7,490 bases of DNA from JAFEDN01 sp965651935 (lineage in GTDB: Bacteria; Pseudomonadota; Gammaproteobacteria; Coxiellales; Coxiellaceae): contig CBFGTC010000029.1 of NCBI GenBank assembly GCA_965651935.1, forward strand, positions 1 to 7,490, written 5' to 3'. Positions 5,001 to 7,490 of this stretch are shown one piece after another. The position numbers were made by a program, and so were the translations under genes. The first letter of the stretch is position 1; every line of letters begins with the position of its first letter. A model generated the notes under the pieces. That model was not told where the DNA came from. It did no database searches and worked only from the letters and a program-made list of their open reading frames with translations.

Positions 5001-5343
5001 GCAAGTCAGGCGATTAAAACAGATAGGTCAGTCCATCGGTCAACGATTATGGTGCGTGCTATGCCATCCCTACGCCAACAGAATCATACGTTCTTTATTG
5101 GCGATTAGTGTGATGAGTATATGCCTGGATGCATTAGCAGATGGCACAGATATTTTGAATGGTACCGACGCTAGTCTATGGGCGACGCTCAACGGCACTG
5201 GTAAAAAATATATTTATGCTTCCGAAGGTATTTTAGGATTGGCCGCCTATATGAAAACCAAAAATTTATTGGTGTTGAGTGGCATTGTGGTGGTGTCGAT
5301 CTTCTTCAACATTATTCTATCGATTGCGGGAGAAAGCGCATGA
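4987..5343 (+). CDS. traA: F-type conjugative pilin precursor TraA
   Basis: TraA is polymerised into the conjugative pilus after cleavage in the inner membrane. The start at 4987 has TGAGG (4976-4980) 6 bases upstream; the alternative ATG at 4975 has no such site. From 4987 the precursor is 118 aa. A long basic leader is followed by a hydrophobic segment (36-51) ending in ALA, giving a predicted cut after A51. F TraA also has a 51-residue leader, so the match is close. The mature 67-residue pilin shows the family pattern: GTD-L (53-57), T--AT-G-type loop, E80-G----YM-TKN (80-93), and a second hydrophobic helix (94-115). It overlaps the HTH gene by 14 bp and traL by 4 bp (ATGA). Signal peptidase cleavage is predicted, not shown. 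Confidence 0.93.
   Translation: MNMNKQVRRLKQIGQSIGQRLWCVLCHPYANRIIRSLLAISVMSICLDALADGTDILNGTDASLWATLNGTGKKYIYASEGILGLAAYMKTKNLLVLSGIVVVSIFFNIILSIAGESA
5328..5335 (+). promoter_or_regulatory. Ribosome binding site of traL inside the traA 3' end
   Basis: GGGAGAAA lies within the last traA codons, 4 bases before the ATG of traL at 5340. With the ATGA stop/start overlap this indicates translational coupling of pilin and TraL. Confidence 0.5.
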
Positions 5344-5627
5344 GTCAGGGATACCGTATTCCACAAACACTGGATGAGCCCTTTAAATTCATGTTGTGGA
5401 CGATGGATGAACTCATCGTATTTTTAGCACCTTTTCTGATTCTAATGCTGGCATTGAATAGTCCAGTCTGGGGCATGATTGTCGGTAGTGCTGGAATCTT
5501 TGGCATCAAGAAAATGAAAGGCGAACAGGGTCATCATTTTATTGTCCACTGGTTATATTGGCATTTTCCGATGTGTGTGAAATTAAAATCTACCCCGCCG
5601 TCATATTGGCGAGAACTCATCGGTTAA
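5340..5627 (+). CDS. traL: Type IV secretion/pilus assembly inner-membrane protein TraL
   Basis: TraL is a small inner-membrane protein of the F-type mating-pair-formation complex (VirB3-like position) needed for pilus assembly. The 95-aa length matches F TraL (about 91-95). Visible family features are the opening YRIPQTLDEP (5-14), MDELIVFLAP (22-31) leading two hydrophobic segments (about 25-40 and 42-57), FGIKKMKGEQG (54-64), and a WLYWHFP motif (71-77). It lies between traA and traE as in F, with a 4-bp overlap upstream and a 16-bp gap downstream. Confidence 0.93.
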   Translation: MSQGYRIPQTLDEPFKFMLWTMDELIVFLAPFLILMLALNSPVWGMIVGSAGIFGIKKMKGEQGHHFIVHWLYWHFPMCVKLKSTPPSYWRELIG

Positions 5628-5643
5628 CTCAGGGAAATAGACT

Positions 5644-6240
5644 ATGGAAATTACACAATATAAATCTCGATTACAACAGTTAATCGTACAACGGAACGGT
5701 TATTTAATCTTAGCCGCTGTTTTAGGAATAATTAGTTTAATATTAGTGATTTGCGTGTGCAGGATGATTAATCGTGAACGGATTGTGATTGTCCCACCGG
5801 TGGTTAATCAGGCTTTCTGGGTAAATTCACAAACGGTGTCACCCGAATATTTATCGCAAATATCCGCTTTTCTCGTGCAACTACGCTTAAACATGACGCC
5901 CAGCAGTGCGCAGTATCAACGAGACATGCTATTGCGCTATACCGATCCCACTTATTATGGCGAATTGAAGAATGAATTGGTGGATGAAGCAGATCATTTA
6001 ACCAAAACGCATACCAGTCTGATTTTTTATCCTGTGGAAATTTTGGTGGATATCCCTCATCTGACAGCTCAAATTACAGGTGATTTCAGCGCCACAGTGA
6101 GCAATTTGCCACTGCCAGTTCAACGGCTTAGCTATCGTCTCAGTTATCGATATTCTCAAGGCCGACTCTGGCTGCAATCGTTTCAAGAAATAAAAGATCC
6201 CTCTCAACAGACTACTCAGGAGAATCCCGCTCATGCTTAA
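5644..6240 (+). CDS. traE: F-type T4SS inner-membrane assembly protein TraE
   Basis: TraE is the bitopic inner-membrane core protein of the F-type system, the counterpart of VirB8. It has a short cytoplasmic N-terminus, one membrane helix (20-39) and a periplasmic domain. The 198-aa length is close to F TraE (about 188). Family hallmarks seen are the I--PP---Q-FWV segment (48-60), the ISAFLVQLRLNMTP block, a YTDP turn, and the C-terminal strands RLSYRLSYRYSQGRLWLQSF. AGGGA (5631-5635) sits 8 bases upstream of the start. It overlaps traK by 8 bp. Confidence 0.92.
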   Translation: MEITQYKSRLQQLIVQRNGYLILAAVLGIISLILVICVCRMINRERIVIVPPVVNQAFWVNSQTVSPEYLSQISAFLVQLRLNMTPSSAQYQRDMLLRYTDPTYYGELKNELVDEADHLTKTHTSLIFYPVEILVDIPHLTAQITGDFSATVSNLPLPVQRLSYRLSYRYSQGRLWLQSFQEIKDPSQQTTQENPAHA

Positions 6241-7051
6241 AAAATCAATTAAACAGCGACTTTTACTTACTGGTTCACTCATTGCTGTTTCTGCTTGGCT
6301 GGGGATAACACCCGCACAGGCGCAGACAGTGATTGCTGCAGATAATACTAAAATAACGGCTGATATTGCCGCGATGGAATTGACCCGGATTGCAGTCAGT
6401 GCCGATCGTATTGTGTTAGTCAGGGGTTCCGCAGGCGCTTATCAGGTGAGTAACGATGTGAGTCAAGGAGCGATATTTATTAAACCGATTCTGGCTCAGA
6501 AAAAAATAGGTCAATCTTGCCCCATCACCAAAAAGAAAAAAAAGATAAAGACATCTTGTAAAAAAGTACAATCTAAAGTGCTTTCAAAAAAACCCTTTTA
6601 TTTATTCGTCAGTACTGAGCAAGGGCATCACTATGTTCTTTATTTAACACCACAATGGCACCAGCACGCCGATATGCTGGTGATTAAACCGCAGGAGCTA
6701 CTCACCGAAGCGGCCAGAGCCTGGGAAATAAGCGATATTTATTCGCAAACCTTAATCCGTTTAGTGGATATGATTATCCATCAAAAAATCCCCCCTGGTT
6801 ACACGCACAATGTGTTGAAAAAATCTCAGCAGTTTACCGCTGGTTCAGGCTTACATTTGAAATTAACCGAGCGTTATATAGGTGATCGCTTCGATGTGGC
6901 TATTTATCAGATCACCAATCATTCTCGCCAGAGCATCACGGTGACGGAGAACGAGTTTGCACAGCCTAGTGATCGTGCGATTTATTGCCAGAAAACGACT
7001 CTATTACCGCATCAATCGATTCAAATGATCAAGGTGGTGAATCATGTTTAA
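6233..7051 (+). CDS. traK: F-type T4SS outer-membrane-associated core protein TraK
   Basis: TraK is the periplasmic/outer-membrane core component (VirB9 counterpart) that forms the transfer channel with TraB and TraV. It has a signal peptide with a basic start, a hydrophobic core (10-25) and predicted cleavage after AQA (28-30). The rest shows secretin-like strands: an N-terminal beta domain (about 40-85, MELTRIAVSADRIVLVRGSAG) and a C-terminal domain (RYIGDRFDVAIYQITNHS, 214-231; then a V-E-EF strand pair). At 272 aa it is about 30 longer than F TraK (242). The extra is mainly a lysine-rich insertion (about 98-120) with two cysteines (C96, C109). CAGGAG upstream supports the start. It overlaps traE and traB by 8 bp each. 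Confidence 0.92.
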   Translation: MLKKSIKQRLLLTGSLIAVSAWLGITPAQAQTVIAADNTKITADIAAMELTRIAVSADRIVLVRGSAGAYQVSNDVSQGAIFIKPILAQKKIGQSCPITKKKKKIKTSCKKVQSKVLSKKPFYLFVSTEQGHHYVLYLTPQWHQHADMLVIKPQELLTEAARAWEISDIYSQTLIRLVDMIIHQKIPPGYTHNVLKKSQQFTAGSGLHLKLTERYIGDRFDVAIYQITNHSRQSITVTENEFAQPSDRAIYCQKTTLLPHQSIQMIKVVNHV

Positions 7052-7438
7052 GAAAAACGATCATGCTCCACAAGAGTCTGTGGATACGCAACCCAGCCGA
7101 GTTAAGAAAAAACAACAAAAACATCTGGCGATGGCTTTAATCGCTGTCGGATTAGCAGGTTGGGTTTTTTATTCATTTTTGTCCAGCCATGCTGATATAC
7201 CATCTAAGAAACGTCAATCTTCCACTCAATTTCAGATCGACAATCCCACCACGCATGTGGATGGTTCCAATCTTTGGATGGAACGGACTGAAAACGAGCT
7301 GAATAAAACCCAAAAAACAACTTCTGAACTTCAGCAACAATTACAGTTAATCACACAACAAAAAGCAGCGCAGGAACAAACCAATCAATCCCAAAATGAA
7401 ACCCTGCAAAATCTGCAAATGCAACTCAAAGCGTTACA

Positions 7439-7490
7439 TGGTTTTTATACTCTAATTTGGCCCCACATTAATATTTTATTTTGGCCCCAC
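7439..7490. mobile_element. Probable end of an IS21-type insertion sequence inside traB (partial)
   Basis: The TraB-like sequence stops near 7439. After it come two tandem imperfect 23-bp units ending in GGCCCCAC. IS21-family elements typically begin with TG and carry multiple short repeats near their termini. A TG occurs at 7439-7440, a plausible boundary. The istA and istB genes and the other end lie beyond the window, so the family is a guess from terminus style. The abrupt end of the window at the second repeat also suggests a contig break at a multicopy element. Confidence 0.5.
7444..7490. repeat. Two tandem imperfect 23-bp terminal repeats (24-bp period)
   Basis: Unit 1 (7444-7466) and unit 2 (7468-7490) agree at 19 of 23 positions. 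Both end in TTTGGCCCCAC (7456-7466 and 7480-7490). The 24-bp period is a multiple of three, which is why the traB frame passes through without a stop and repeats the residues WPH. Confidence 0.8.

Larger units (their letters stand above)
7044..7490 (+). pseudogene. traB: traB 5' fragment, probably interrupted by an insertion sequence; runs off the window
   Basis: TraB is the inner-membrane VirB10 counterpart that spans both membranes and links TraK and TraV. Visible are a basic cytoplasmic N-terminus, one membrane helix (28-46), and a Q/E-rich coiled coil (82-132) ending in MQLKALHG, the same layout as F TraB (475 aa). Start ATG 7044 overlaps the traK stop, with AAGG (7031-7034) 9 bases upstream. 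The frame stays open for 149 codons to the edge, but from about codon 133 it translates terminal repeats (WPH twice, 11 codons apart in the text of two repeat units) rather than TraB sequence. Either the gene is truncated here by an IS, or the window ends inside a rearrangement. The start and coil are firm; the disruption is a strong inference. Confidence 0.85.

Noticed and set aside
5998..6282. Minus-strand open frame opposite traE/traK
   Set aside because: It lies antisense to two recognised tra genes and shows no domain.

Overview
The window looks like the leading part of an F-type conjugative element (plasmid or integrated ICE/RAGE-like element) in a gammaproteobacterium, probably of the order Legionellales (Legionella, Coxiella, Rickettsiella or Aquicella relatives). 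The grounds are moderate-to-low GC (about 40% in most parts), an F-like tra operon, and two paralogous helical proteins. The C-terminal tails of those two resemble, as far as I recall, a tail common in uncharacterised and effector-like Legionellales proteins. The lineage call is inference; the F-type tra assignment is firm.

Layout. Positions 30-3006, minus strand: four genes read leftwards from a central intergenic region. First is a small possible ribbon-helix-helix DNA-binding protein (87 aa), then two paralogous mostly helical proteins (292 and 305 aa), then a coiled-coil protein (238 aa). None has a recognised enzymatic motif. Positions 3007-3385: a 379-bp AT-rich divergent intergenic region. 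It holds a long imperfect hairpin that overlaps the ribosome binding site of the 87-aa gene, three phased iteron-like direct repeats (21-22 bp period) plus one inverted copy, and several dyads in front of the rightward operon. It is a candidate control region and possible oriT.

Positions 3386-7490, plus strand: a tightly packed, mostly overlapping operon. It begins with a ParB-like/DNA methyltransferase fusion and a small HTH protein resembling phage terminase small subunits. It then continues with traA (pilin), traL, traE, traK and the beginning of traB in the order seen in F. This is the inner- and outer-membrane core and pilin of a mating-pair-formation apparatus.

The traB reading frame runs to the window edge, but after about codon 132 it enters two imperfect 23-bp tandem repeats ending in GGCCCCAC. 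These look like the terminus of an IS21-type insertion sequence. If so, traB is interrupted after its coiled coil and the transfer system is probably inactive, or being inactivated, in this genome. The 3' third of the methyltransferase gene is markedly GC-richer (about 55-62%) than everything around it, which suggests a mosaic origin.

No rRNA, tRNA or CRISPR array was seen. No promoter hexamers were convincing enough to annotate.
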